46,434 bases of DNA, taken from contig NZ_JAPIVK010000033.1 in NCBI RefSeq assembly GCF_026183675.1, positions 1 to 46,434 on the forward strand. Direction: 5' to 3'. The DNA is from Microbulbifer halophilus. GTDB lineage: Bacteria > Pseudomonadota > Gammaproteobacteria > Pseudomonadales > Cellvibrionaceae. The position numbers and the translations under genes were made by a program. The notes beneath the pieces are model-generated. The model made no database searches and was not told where the DNA came from. It saw only the letters and a list, made by a program, of their open reading frames with translations. Below are positions 20,187 through 31,843 of this stretch, one piece after another; the first letter of the stretch is position 1, and every line of letters begins with the position of its first letter.

Positions 20187-20686
20187 TGATCAATTACGAA
20201 ACCTATTCCACCCGCTTCGGTGAAATGAGAATCGCGGCCGGCGAACAGGGGCTGGTGGCACTGTCTTTTCACCGCGGCGAGCGGCCGTTGCCCACCGGCG
20301 CGGACTGGCAGCGGCGCGCCACCGCGCTGACCGACGAGGCGGCGCGGCAGTTGGGAGAGTACTTCGCCGGCGAGCGCCGCGAGTTCGACCTGCCACTGGC
20401 CCCGCCTGGCACCGAATTCCAGCGCCGCGTCTGGAATGCGCTGCAGCAGATCCCCTACGGCGAGACCCGCAGTTACCGGGAACAGGCGGAAACGCTTGGA
20501 GACCTGAAGGCGATCCGCGCGGTCGGCCGGGCCAACGGCGCCAACCCCATCGCGGTCGCGATTCCCTGCCACCGGGTGATCGGTGCCGACGGCAGCCTCA
20601 CCGGCTATGCCGGCGGGCTGGATATGAAAGCCCGCCTGCTGACGCTGGAGGGAGCCAGGTTCATACAGCAGACCGAGCTGCTTTAG
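20186..20686 (+). CDS. ogt: Methylated-DNA--protein-cysteine S-methyltransferase
   Basis: Removes methyl groups from O6-methylguanine and O4-methylthymine by suicide transfer to a cysteine. The 166 residues have the normal length of Ogt and the active-site motif PCHRVIG with Cys128, plus the RAVGRANGANP helix before it. The chosen ATG overlaps the alkA stop in TGATG and has GGAG upstream; a longer in-frame extension runs inside alkA and is rejected. Direct coupling to the Ada-AlkA fusion makes a compact two-gene alkylation-repair operon. Confidence 0.95.
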   Translation: MINYETYSTRFGEMRIAAGEQGLVALSFHRGERPLPTGADWQRRATALTDEAARQLGEYFAGERREFDLPLAPPGTEFQRRVWNALQQIPYGETRSYREQAETLGDLKAIRAVGRANGANPIAVAIPCHRVIGADGSLTGYAGGLDMKARLLTLEGARFIQQTELL

Positions 20687-20819
20687 CCGGGAGTGCCGGG
20701 CCCCAGTCTGGCAAGCGGGCCACGGGTCTGCCTGAAAATACGCAATTCCCATCCGCTGGCCATAGCCGCTCCCGACCCGGATAATAACCGGCTCGCACCC
20801 CTACCGAGCCGGAGGCCAA

Positions 20820-21350
20820 ATGCTGTACAAACTGGGCGAGAAACAGCCGCAACTGGAAGGCGGGGGCCACTACATCGCCCCCGGCGCCCATGTGATCGGC
20901 GATGTGCGGATGCTCGGTCACAGTTCCGTCTGGTTCAATGCAGTGGTGCGCGGCGATTGCGACCGGATCACCATCGGCGAGTACAGCAATGTCCAGGACG
21001 GCTCGGTGCTGCATACCGACCCGGGCATCCCGCTCACCATCGGCACCGGCGTGACCACCGGCCACAAGGTGATGCTGCACGGCTGCACAGTGGGCGACTA
21101 CAGCCTGATCGGTATCAATGCGGTGGTGCTGAACGGGGCGAAAATCGGCAAATGCTGTATAGTCGGTGCCAACGCGCTGGTGACCGAAAATACCGAGATC
21201 CCCGACTACTCGCTGGTGCTCGGCAGCCCCGGCAAGGTGGTCAAAACCCTGGATGAAGCGACCTTTGAACTGCTTAAGGCCAGTAGCGACCACTATGCGG
21301 CCAACGGGCGGCGTTTTGCCGAACAGCTGGAGCCGATTGAAGAATCGTGA
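20820..21350 (+). CDS. yrdA: Gamma-carbonic anhydrase-like hexapeptide protein (YrdA family)
   Basis: A 176-residue left-handed beta-helix protein with hexapeptide repeats ([36 protein letters not shown]). His65, His82 and His87 ([16 protein letters not shown]) match the zinc ligands of gamma-class carbonic anhydrases. Many YrdA-type members lack proven anhydrase activity, so the enzymatic role is uncertain. GGAGG lies 5 bp before the ATG. The stop overlaps the start of the DUF1289 gene, so they form an operon. Confidence 0.92.
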   Translation: MLYKLGEKQPQLEGGGHYIAPGAHVIGDVRMLGHSSVWFNAVVRGDCDRITIGEYSNVQDGSVLHTDPGIPLTIGTGVTTGHKVMLHGCTVGDYSLIGINAVVLNGAKIGKCCIVGANALVTENTEIPDYSLVLGSPGKVVKTLDEATFELLKASSDHYAANGRRFAEQLEPIEES

Positions 21351-21553
21351 TGTCCGATAAGTCAGCCGCGGCCGAACGGCCGGTAAAATCCCCCTGTGTC
21401 TCCGTGTGCGCGCTGAATGCGCAGGATATCTGTGAGGGCTGTTTTCGCAGTATTGCGGAGATTGGCGGCTGGGGAAGCATGAACAATGATGAGCGCCGTG
21501 TGGTTTTGAAAAACTGCGGTGAGCGTGCGCGGCGGATGGGCCGCATTCTGTAA
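21350..21553 (+). CDS. DUF1289 small cysteine-rich protein
   Basis: A 67-residue protein with Cys16, Cys20, Cys28 and Cys31 (SPCVSVC, ICEGC), followed by RSIAEIGGWGSM and an arginine-rich tail. This is the DUF1289 family, probably a small metal-binding protein of unknown function, often found next to housekeeping genes. The ATG overlaps the preceding stop (TGATG), pointing to coupled translation. A GTG one codon upstream is the alternative start. Confidence 0.88.
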   Translation: MSDKSAAAERPVKSPCVSVCALNAQDICEGCFRSIAEIGGWGSMNNDERRVVLKNCGERARRMGRIL

Positions 21554-21574
21554 AGAGTTTCACAGTGCCCTGTA

Positions 21575-21624
21575 GGGCGGGCCTGCGACCCGCGTGCGGA
21601 GCCGGAGCTCCGCGGTCCCGGGAG
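21575..21624. repeat. Two-hairpin REP-like element, copy 1
   Basis: A 50 bp sequence of the form GCGGGCC-TGC-GRCCCGC followed by GCGGAGC-SS-GAGCTCCGC. It closely matches a second copy at 25331-25380 in the same orientation. It sits between the DUF1289 stop and dnaE, inside a larger GCCCTGT...ACAGGGC inverted repeat (21567-21660), and may act as a terminator or mRNA end for the upstream operon. Confidence 0.7.
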
Positions 21625-21685
21625 GCCGTTCCCGGCCGGACCGCTCCTGCCTGACAGGGCTCGTTACCAAGAATTAAACGAAAAT

Positions 21686-25225
<3,540 letters not shown>

Positions 25226-25330
25226 TCTGGCCAGATTGGCCATAGCCTCTTGCGAGATATGCCGATGGGTTGGCTCGACTGGGCAGTCCTATCTGGTTAA
25301 GCTAGCCGGCATTTTAAATCGACGATAAAG

Positions 25331-25380
25331 GGGCGGGCCTGCGGCCCGCAAGCGGAGCTGGAGCTCCGCGCTCCCGGAGA
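25331..25380. repeat. Two-hairpin REP-like element, copy 2
   Basis: Perfect hairpin GCGGGCC-TGC-GGCCCGC followed by perfect hairpin GCGGAGCT-GG-AGCTCCGC. It closely matches 21575-21624 in the same orientation. It ends 18 bp before the accA start codon, so it would be part of the accA leader if transcription comes from upstream. Confidence 0.75.
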
Positions 25381-25398
25381 ATTCAAGGCGCGGATTTC

Positions 25399-26352
25399 AT
25401 GAATTTTAATTTTCTCGAGTTTGAACAGCCGATTGCCGAGCTGGAAGGCAAGATCAAAGAGCTGCAGCATGTGGGCGACGACAACGAGCTGAATATCGCC
25501 GAAGAAGTCACCCGCCTGAGGGAGAAGAGCAAAAAGCTGACCGAATCCATCTACGCCGACCTGTCCTCCTGGCAGGTGGTACAGGTGGCACGCCATCCCC
25601 AGCGACCCTATTCCAAGGACTATATCGAACGCATCTTCACCGACTGGGACGAACTGCACGGCGATCGCCATTTCGGCGACGACAGGGCCATCATCTCCGG
25701 TATCGCGCGCCTGGACGGCAAGCCGGTGGCGGTGATCGGCGAAGAGAAGGGCCGCACGGTGAACGACAAGGTGGCGCGCAACTTCGGTATGCCCAAACCT
25801 GAAGGCTACCGCAAGGCCCTGCGCATCATGGAAATGGCCGAGCGTTTCAAGATGCCGGTGCTGACGCTGATCGACACCCCCGGCGCCTACCCGGGCATCG
25901 ACAGCGAGGAGCGCGGTATCAGCGAGGCCATTGCCCGGAACCTGGCGGTGATGTCGCGCCTGCGCACGCCCATCATCTGCACCGTGATCGGCGAGGGCTC
26001 CTCCGGCGGCGCACTGGCCATCGGCGTGGGCGACCAGCTCAACATGCTGCAGTACTCCACCTATTTCGTGATCTCCCCCGAAGGCTGCGCCAACATCATC
26101 TGGAAAACCGTGGACAAGGCGCCGCTGGCGGCCGAGGCCATGGGCGTGACCTCCAGCGTGCTGGAGGACCTGGGCATCGTCGACGAGACCATCCCCGAAC
26201 CCCTGGGCGGCGCCCACCGCGACCCGGACGCCATGGCCGATCGCCTGCGCGACCGCCTGGCGGCGCAGCTGGACCAGTTGCGCGGCGTGCCCATCGAGGA
26301 ACTGCTGGAGAAGCGTTACCAGCGCCTGATGAGCTACGGCAACATGGCCTGA
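25399..26352 (+). CDS. accA: Acetyl-CoA carboxylase carboxyltransferase subunit alpha
   Basis: Alpha subunit of the carboxyltransferase that forms malonyl-CoA from carboxybiotin and acetyl-CoA, the first committed step of fatty acid synthesis. The 317 residues have family length. The N-terminal [16 protein letters not shown] coiled helix, the [27 protein letters not shown] segment, [16 protein letters not shown] and [15 protein letters not shown] oxyanion region are all present. The ATG has only a distant AAGG, but conservation of the N-terminus supports it. The GC-rich two-hairpin element immediately upstream is unusual for this leader. Confidence 0.98.
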   Translation: MNFNFLEFEQPIAELEGKIKELQHVGDDNELNIAEEVTRLREKSKKLTESIYADLSSWQVVQVARHPQRPYSKDYIERIFTDWDELHGDRHFGDDRAIISGIARLDGKPVAVIGEEKGRTVNDKVARNFGMPKPEGYRKALRIMEMAERFKMPVLTLIDTPGAYPGIDSEERGISEAIARNLAVMSRLRTPIICTVIGEGSSGGALAIGVGDQLNMLQYSTYFVISPEGCANIIWKTVDKAPLAAEAMGVTSSVLEDLGIVDETIPEPLGGAHRDPDAMADRLRDRLAAQLDQLRGVPIEELLEKRYQRLMSYGNMA

Positions 26353-26382
26353 CGCGACGCACAATCCGGTCCACCCGGGTCT

Positions 26383-26830
26383 GTTGGACTTCGCGTCGCT
26401 CACTACCTGCGCGATGGGAGGTGTTGGGGCCGGCCGCCCCCCCTCTCCCTAACCCTCTCCCCAGGGAGAGGGGACTGGTATGGGGTTTGGGAAGGCTCAA
26501 TGGGTCGACTTTCCCGTACGCTTCCGAAATAGCCCCCCTCTCCCATCGGGAGAGGGGCCGGGGGAGAGGGGCTCGAAGAGCCCGGTGACTTCCCAGGCCC
26601 CTTCGTTGGACTTTGCTGCGCGCACTCCTACCTGCGCGATGGGAGGTGTTGGGGCCGGCCGCCCCCCCCTCTCCCTAACCCTCTCCCCAGGGAGAGGGGA
26701 CTGGTATGGGGTTTGGGAAGGCTCAATGGGTCGACTCTCCCGTACGCTTCCGAAATAGCCCCCCTCTCCCGTCGGGAGAGGGGCCGGGGGAGAGGGGATC
26801 GAAGAGCCCGGTGACCTTCCCGGCCGCGCA
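26383..26830. repeat. Tandem duplication of a ~225 bp intergenic unit
   Basis: Two nearly identical head-to-tail units start at about 26383 and 26605. Each has GTTGGACTT, CCTGCGCGATGGGAGGTGTT, a CCCTCTCCC...GGGAGAGGGG inverted repeat, GGTATGGGGTTTGGGAAGG, and a second CCCTCTCCC-N-GGGAGAGGGG hairpin. The GC-rich hairpins resemble dispersed intergenic palindromes of gammaproteobacteria. There is no spacer diversity, so this is not a CRISPR array. Confidence 0.85.
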
Positions 26831-27436
26831 GGCTTGGGTGAGCTCCGCGAAGCCCAACGGCCGACCCACTCGGATGTGCCGCTGTTCACAAATCCCTCCC
26901 CAATCTCAAAATGTCTTTCCCCTCCTTGTGAACTCAACTCCTCCGTCCGCCCGTACGGCGACTGTTTGCCGGGCTCGACAAAGCCTTCCCGGGTAAGAGT
27001 TGTGGTCGTGACGAAATATTTACCTGCCGGCGCGAGCCGGATGCGGGCGGTCGGCGATGTGGACGGGAGTTTCACTTCCGCGACTGCTCGGGAAGATTCC
27101 GCCTACCAACAGGGCAGGGTGGGCAATGGATTGGCCGGATCCCGGCCGTTGAAGCGTTGCCGGCCGGCGTAAAACTACCGGCGCGGCGGGTTCAACCAAG
27201 TAAAAATTTCCGTTGTGTCGTGAATATGGACGACAGTCTGGCCGGCCATTCGCTGAAATGGACCCATACATCGGTACAGGTGGTTGAGCGGGATATCCGC
27301 CACTAGCGATATGACTGTGCCAATTGCTCCGGCCGGTGATCACTGCAAGGCGAATTTATTTTATTAATAAAGAAATAAAGCGACTATAGCAGTTCCGGTT
27401 GGATCTCCGAAAACGACCTGGTTTTGGTGCGAGCTT

Positions 27437-27468
27437 GGTGGGGAGCAAAACTCCCCGCCATTTTTTTT
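27437..27468 (+). terminator. Strong orphan intrinsic terminator (candidate sRNA end)
   Basis: Stem GGTGGGGAG / CTCCCCGCC (one G-T pair), loop CAAAA, then A and eight T residues. It is over 1 kb past accA with no frame between, so it probably ends a short non-coding transcript. A TATAGC -10-like box near 27388 would give an RNA of about 75 nt. Confidence 0.7.
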
Positions 27469-27945
27469 GCCTGAAAAAAGTTGAGGAGCCAGCCCTCTGC
27501 GCGTACGGCAATATGCAGTATCGGTTAAAGGGCGCGCAAAAACGAGAGCAGCTTTGCACGCCTTCCAGTAATAGTCACGTGTGTTCACATTTTTAGGTTG
27601 AAAAAAACGAAATGCCGAATTTTATGTTTACCCGGGCCGGAAGCGCGGGATAGGCTGCGCCGAATCGTTGACTCGATGGCAAAAATAAATCCATCAATAA
27701 CCCGTGAACAAATAGTTCAAGTGTCATGTTCTTGATGGATAAAAACAGCAAGCCACAGTCAACCTTGAGGTTGTTGCCAGTAAAACAGTAACTGGACTCC
27801 TCTTGGAACCTGATCGGGTTCTCAATTAGCGGCAGTGGCCGCTGACCGCTTACTTACCGCACCAAAGCTCGCTGGACGATCGTGTCCTGGACCCTGTCCG
27901 GGCACCGTGTTGTTCCGTTGATTGAACAGTAGCTCGAAGGTGCGT

Positions 27946-29049
27946 ATGTCAATTCCGCTCTGTAATCCCTTCGCAAAGGCTGCGGCGCTGTTGTTGCCGC
28001 TGTCGATTGTGCCCTGCTTGGCTGTCGCGGATATCGTATTCAGCGCCAAGGTCGCGGGGCCCGTATCCAATATCTATACGCTGGATGATAGCTACGAGCT
28101 GCATCGTCTCACGGACAATATCCACTGGCGCGATATCGAGCCGGATATCGCCGCTGACGACACGGTGGTTTTCGCCTCCAATCGCACGGATGAAACCGGG
28201 GTCGATCTGGAGCGGCGCTCGGAAAACTTCAATATCTACCTTGTCGCCGCCGGCAAGAAGCCGCGGCCAATAGTGACCAGCGCGCGGCAGGACCTGAAGC
28301 CGCGCTTTTCCCCCGATGGAAAAAAGGTTGCATTCCTGCGCCGCGGAGGAGACGGGGTACAACTGGGGCTGGCAGCTCGCGATGGCAGCAGTGAGAGGGA
28401 GTTGCTGAGCGCCGACGATATCTTCGATTACACTTGGTCCCCGGATGGAGAACGGGTGGCAGTGACGCTGCGCCGCGGCGAAAAGTTCCTGCTCGGCACG
28501 CTTGGGATCGCGACCGGGGATTCGTCCCCCGCCGCTGTCGAAATACTCGAGTCATCTGACGGAACGCCGCCGGTGAACCTGTCCTGGTCGCCCGACGGCC
28601 GTCACCTGGCCTATGTGCGCCACCCCTTCGACGGCGGCAGCCGCAGCCTGTGGCTGCGGGACCTGGCCAGCGGCGGCGAGCGAAGAATCTCCGCTGACGG
28701 TGTGGAAGTTCAGGCCGCGCCCAGCTGGAGTCGCGACGGACAGCGACTGCTGTTTGCGGCGCTGGTGGACTACAGCTTTCACTACGATGAACAGGCCCAC
28801 CAGAAAGTCTACCGCGGCGGCATGCAGCTTTTCTCCGCCGACATACGGGGCGGCAGCCGGCAACTGACCGACGGTAAGGCGCTCCACCGGGCGCCGCTTT
28901 TCCACGCCGGTGAAAACCGCATCGCCTTTCTCCACGGACAAACACTGGATGCGCGCTCACTCGCGCTCGGCAGCATGGACCTGGAAAGTGGCGAGGTCCG
29001 GCAACTGTACGACGGCGTGGCGCAGCGCTCCGCGCTGAGGGCCAATTGA
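27946..29049 (+). CDS. Exported TolB-like beta-propeller protein
   Basis: A 367-residue protein with a signal peptide (hydrophobic core AAALLLPLSIVPCLAVA). It has repeated WD40-like/PD40 blades: PRFSPDGKKVAFLRR, YTWSPDGERVAVTLR, LSWSPDGRHLAYVRH, PSWSRDGQRLLFAA. This is the TolB-type propeller fold, which binds other periplasmic or outer-membrane proteins. It lacks the separate N-terminal TolB domain, and no pal, tolA or tolQ lies nearby, so it is not the Tol-Pal TolB. The ATG chosen has GAAGG at 6 bp; in-frame TTG and GTG starts just upstream lack such a site. The stop overlaps the start of the next gene (TGATG). Its position before the cellulases is suggestive only. Confidence 0.8.
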   Translation: MSIPLCNPFAKAAALLLPLSIVPCLAVADIVFSAKVAGPVSNIYTLDDSYELHRLTDNIHWRDIEPDIAADDTVVFASNRTDETGVDLERRSENFNIYLVAAGKKPRPIVTSARQDLKPRFSPDGKKVAFLRRGGDGVQLGLAARDGSSERELLSADDIFDYTWSPDGERVAVTLRRGEKFLLGTLGIATGDSSPAAVEILESSDGTPPVNLSWSPDGRHLAYVRHPFDGGSRSLWLRDLASGGERRISADGVEVQAAPSWSRDGQRLLFAALVDYSFHYDEQAHQKVYRGGMQLFSADIRGGSRQLTDGKALHRAPLFHAGENRIAFLHGQTLDARSLALGSMDLESGEVRQLYDGVAQRSALRAN

Positions 29050-29714
29050 TGAACGGTGCTGCACTTTCAAACGGCTTGCGCACCCTGGTGCTGGTAATTG
29101 CTGTAGCCCTGGCAGCCGTGTGGCTGTTTGACGATGGCGAGGAATTACCGATGCCGGCAGTCTCCGGGCCCGATCTCGCGCCGCCGTCTGCGAGCGATAC
29201 ACAGGCCGGGAAAACATTGAGCGTGGCGCCGGCTGGCGGACCCGCGCCGGCTGCAGCGCTGCGACCGGATGGAGAACTGAGTGCGGGCCAACCACAGCCG
29301 ATTGTCGGGCAGTCGCTGCAGTTGCGCGAAATGCGCGGCGAGGGCGGCGCGCTTCGCAACCTCGAATTCGTTTTTCGCCGGGGTGTTCTTCCGCGGCAAC
29401 TGTTCAACGACGGCCGGCAACTGATCGCGAGCTACCGGCCCCTGCATCGCAACAGCGTCGGCTACGGCGCGTCGACAATATTTTTCCTCTACCAGCTTGT
29501 GCGTGAAGACCGCAACGGCGATGGCCGCCTGACGCCCGCCGACGGCATCGACCTGGGGATCAGCAGGCCGGATGGCAGTGATTTCCGGATCCTCGATCGT
29601 GCTCTGGAGCAGGTGGAGGGCATAGAACATTTTCCGGCGCGGGGCCGCCTGCAGGTTGCAGTGCGGGTCGATGGCGCTCGGGAGAGCAGGGAGTACGCAC
29701 TGTCTGATGGTTGA
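29049..29714 (+). CDS. Membrane-anchored hypothetical protein with an EF-hand-like loop
   Basis: A 221-residue protein, family not recognised. Residues about 10-28 form one transmembrane segment or uncleaved signal (LRTLVLVIAVALAAVWLF), followed by a Pro/Ala-rich linker and a soluble domain. That domain contains EDRNGDGRLTPADGIDLG, a dockerin/EF-hand-like calcium loop. The ATG overlaps the stop of the TolB-like gene, so the two are translationally coupled and probably act together at the cell envelope. A TTG one codon earlier is a less likely start. No function is assigned. Confidence 0.75.
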   Translation: MNGAALSNGLRTLVLVIAVALAAVWLFDDGEELPMPAVSGPDLAPPSASDTQAGKTLSVAPAGGPAPAAALRPDGELSAGQPQPIVGQSLQLREMRGEGGALRNLEFVFRRGVLPRQLFNDGRQLIASYRPLHRNSVGYGASTIFFLYQLVREDRNGDGRLTPADGIDLGISRPDGSDFRILDRALEQVEGIEHFPARGRLQVAVRVDGARESREYALSDG

Positions 29715-29829
29715 TCCGGCAGGGGTATGGATACAGGAGAAGTAGGGTGACCGAGCAGTACACCGAAGGTTCAGCGGACGAGCCGAAAAACGTTCAATAA
29801 CACCAAGCAGAGATGATGGGAGAACCAAA

Positions 29830-31743
29830 ATGCATCGACTTTTAACAGGAAAGTTGTGGATGCTCTTACTGATTTTATGGATGCCATCCGCCTTCGCGGC
29901 CCAGGCAACCATGAATATCGTCAACGATTGGGGAAGCGGCTTCCAGGCCGAAATTGTTGTCGTCAACGACGGCGCCACTGAACTCACCAACTGGTCGGTC
30001 GAGTTCGACATGCCGGTGGAAATCGACAATCTGTGGAACGGCGTGATTGTGTCCCATACGGGCGATCACTATGTGGTGAGCGCGACCGACTACAACGGCG
30101 GCATTGCCGCCGGCGGCCAGATCAGCATCGGTTTCCTCGGCACACCGGGCGATGTCTCTCCGGTGCCGGTGGTGGTCAACGGGGACGGCGGTTCGTCCAG
30201 TTCCTCGAGCAGCTCCAGCTCTTCGAGCAGCTCGAGTTCCAGTTCCAGCTCTTCAAGCTCCAGTAGTTCCAGTTCCAGCAGCTCCAGCTCGTCCAGCAGT
30301 TCCAGCTCGAGTTCCTCCAGTTCCTCGAGCAGTGGTGGCGGTCGTTTCCGCGTGGATGACACCGGCAACATCACCAAGAACGGCGAGGTGTTCCCGGTAC
30401 AGTGCGGTTCCTGGTTCGGCCTGGAAGGCCGTCACGAACCGTCCGACGACCCGGACAATCCCAGCGGCGCACCCATGGAGCTCTATGTGGGCAATACCTT
30501 CTGGGCGAACAACAACCAGGGCACTGGTCGCACCATCCAGCAGACGATGACCGAAATCACCGGCATGGGTGTCAACGTCGTGCGTTTCCCGATTGTTCCG
30601 CAGACGCTGGATCCGGATAACCCCCAGGGTCAGGAGCCGTACCTGAAGAACCACGAGTCGGTTCTGGTGCCGAATGCGCGCCAGGCGATGGAAGAGTTCA
30701 TCGTTGCCGCCGATGCCAACAACATCGAAGTGATGTTGGATGTGCACTCCTGCTCCAACTACGTCGGCTGGCGTTCCGGCCGTTTCGATGCCCGCCCGCC
30801 CTATGCGGACGCGGATCGGGACAACTACGACTTCTACCGCGAGGACAGCTCCTGTGCGGCCACCAACAACCCGGACGGCGTGACCCGCGTCCAGGCCTAC
30901 GACAAGACCCAGTGGCTCGACAACCTGCGCGAGCTGGCGTCGCTGGAGCAGCAGCTGGGTGTGGACAACATCATTGGTATCGACATCTTCAACGAGCCCT
31001 TTGATTACACATGGGACGAGTGGAAGACACACGTCGAGGATGCCTATGACGTGATCAACGATGAGAACTCCAACCTGCTGCTGTTTGTCCAGGGTATTTC
31101 CGCTACTGCAAACGCCCAGGACGGCACTCCGGACTCGACCACTGAAGTTCCGCACGGTGAAGAGTTCAGTAACCCCAACTGGGGCGAGAACCTGTTCGAG
31201 GCCGGCGACAACCCGCCCGATATTCCCAAGGACCAGCTGGTCTACTCGCCGCACACCTACGGCCCGTCCGTATTTGTGCAGAAGAGCTTCATGGATCCGG
31301 CACAGCCCGAGTGTGAAGGTCTCGAGGGTGACGAAGCCGGCGATGCCGACTGCAATATCGTCATCGACCCCGAAACCCTGCGCCAGGGCTGGGAAGAGCA
31401 CTTCGGTTACCTGCGCGACCAGGGCTACGCCATGGTAGTGGGCGAGTTCGGCGGCAATCTGGACTGGCCCGACAAGGCCGCGGTTCGCGACCAGGATCGC
31501 TGGGATCACATCCAGCCGGGTGTCGTAGACGCCCAGTGGCAGGATGCGTTTGTCGACTATATGGCCGAGCAAAACATCCAGGGCTGCTACTGGTCCATCA
31601 ACCCGGAATCCGGCGATACGGGTGGCTGGTACGAAACCACCTACGACCCGATTTCCAACGAAGAGGGTTGGGGTGAATGGCTGGACTTCGACCAGCGCAA
31701 AACCAACCTGCTTGAAAGGTTGTGGAACGGTAACCAGGAGTAA
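29830..31743 (+). CDS. GH5 cellulase with N-terminal CBM2
   Basis: A 637-residue secreted enzyme cutting beta-1,4-glucan. A signal peptide ends SAFA. A CBM2-like module covers about 24-115 (NDWGSGFQAEIVVVND), then a 47-serine linker (about 122-168), then a GH5 clan-A TIM barrel. The acid/base is Glu389 (FNEPF) and the nucleophile is Glu539 (VVGEFGG); LDVHSCSNYVGW and YWSINPESGDTGGW also fit GH5 cellulases. GGGAGAA precedes the ATG. It is the first enzyme of the cell-wall cluster, ended by a hairpin before the GH6 gene. Its signal-CBM2 block is closely similar to that of the GH6 gene, showing module duplication. Endo versus exo mode cannot be told from sequence alone. Confidence 0.93.
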   Translation: MHRLLTGKLWMLLLILWMPSAFAAQATMNIVNDWGSGFQAEIVVVNDGATELTNWSVEFDMPVEIDNLWNGVIVSHTGDHYVVSATDYNGGIAAGGQISIGFLGTPGDVSPVPVVVNGDGGSSSSSSSSSSSSSSSSSSSSSSSSSSSSSSSSSSSSSSSSSSSSSSSGGGRFRVDDTGNITKNGEVFPVQCGSWFGLEGRHEPSDDPDNPSGAPMELYVGNTFWANNNQGTGRTIQQTMTEITGMGVNVVRFPIVPQTLDPDNPQGQEPYLKNHESVLVPNARQAMEEFIVAADANNIEVMLDVHSCSNYVGWRSGRFDARPPYADADRDNYDFYREDSSCAATNNPDGVTRVQAYDKTQWLDNLRELASLEQQLGVDNIIGIDIFNEPFDYTWDEWKTHVEDAYDVINDENSNLLLFVQGISATANAQDGTPDSTTEVPHGEEFSNPNWGENLFEAGDNPPDIPKDQLVYSPHTYGPSVFVQKSFMDPAQPECEGLEGDEAGDADCNIVIDPETLRQGWEEHFGYLRDQGYAMVVGEFGGNLDWPDKAAVRDQDRWDHIQPGVVDAQWQDAFVDYMAEQNIQGCYWSINPESGDTGGWYETTYDPISNEEGWGEWLDFDQRKTNLLERLWNGNQE

Positions 31744-31755
31744 TTCCTGAGTACC

Positions 31756-31796
31756 AGTGCGCCGATCGTCCCTTTCCGGGAAGTGGTCGGCGCACT
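31756..31796 (+). terminator. Hairpin between GH5 and GH6 genes
   Basis: Perfect 10 bp stem AGTGCGCCGA / TCGGCGCACT with an inner CCCTTTCCGGG fold, followed by TCTAAAAATAATTCTAAA. It lacks a clean T run, so it may be a partial terminator or an mRNA-stabilising hairpin. Confidence 0.55.
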
Positions 31797-31843
31797 TCTA
31801 AAAATAATTCTAAAAAGAATGAATCAGCGAGAAGGGAGAAACC

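Larger units (their letters stand above)
26353..27945. other. Gene-poor 1.6 kb stretch
   Basis: Frames here are short, overlap on both strands and have no recognisable product. It contains a 225 bp tandem duplication rich in CCCTCTCCC/GGGAGAGGG inverted repeats (26383-26830), a strong orphan terminator (27437-27468), and a perfect small palindrome AGCGGC-AGTG-GCCGCT (27828-27843) about 100 bp before the TolB-like gene that may be an operator or weak terminator. From about 27350 the sequence is more AT-rich. Confidence 0.6.

Noticed and set aside
26383..26830. Regular palindromes as a CRISPR or an integron attC cluster
   Set aside because: Only two units, both almost identical along their whole length, without spacers and without core sites of the GTTRRRY type.
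26480..27596. Small frames in the accA-TolB gap
   Set aside because: They run through tandem repeats, hairpins or a terminator and have overlapping partners on the other strand.
27946..29049. Calling the propeller gene tolB
   Set aside because: It lacks the N-terminal TolB domain and has no tol-pal neighbours; only the propeller blades match.
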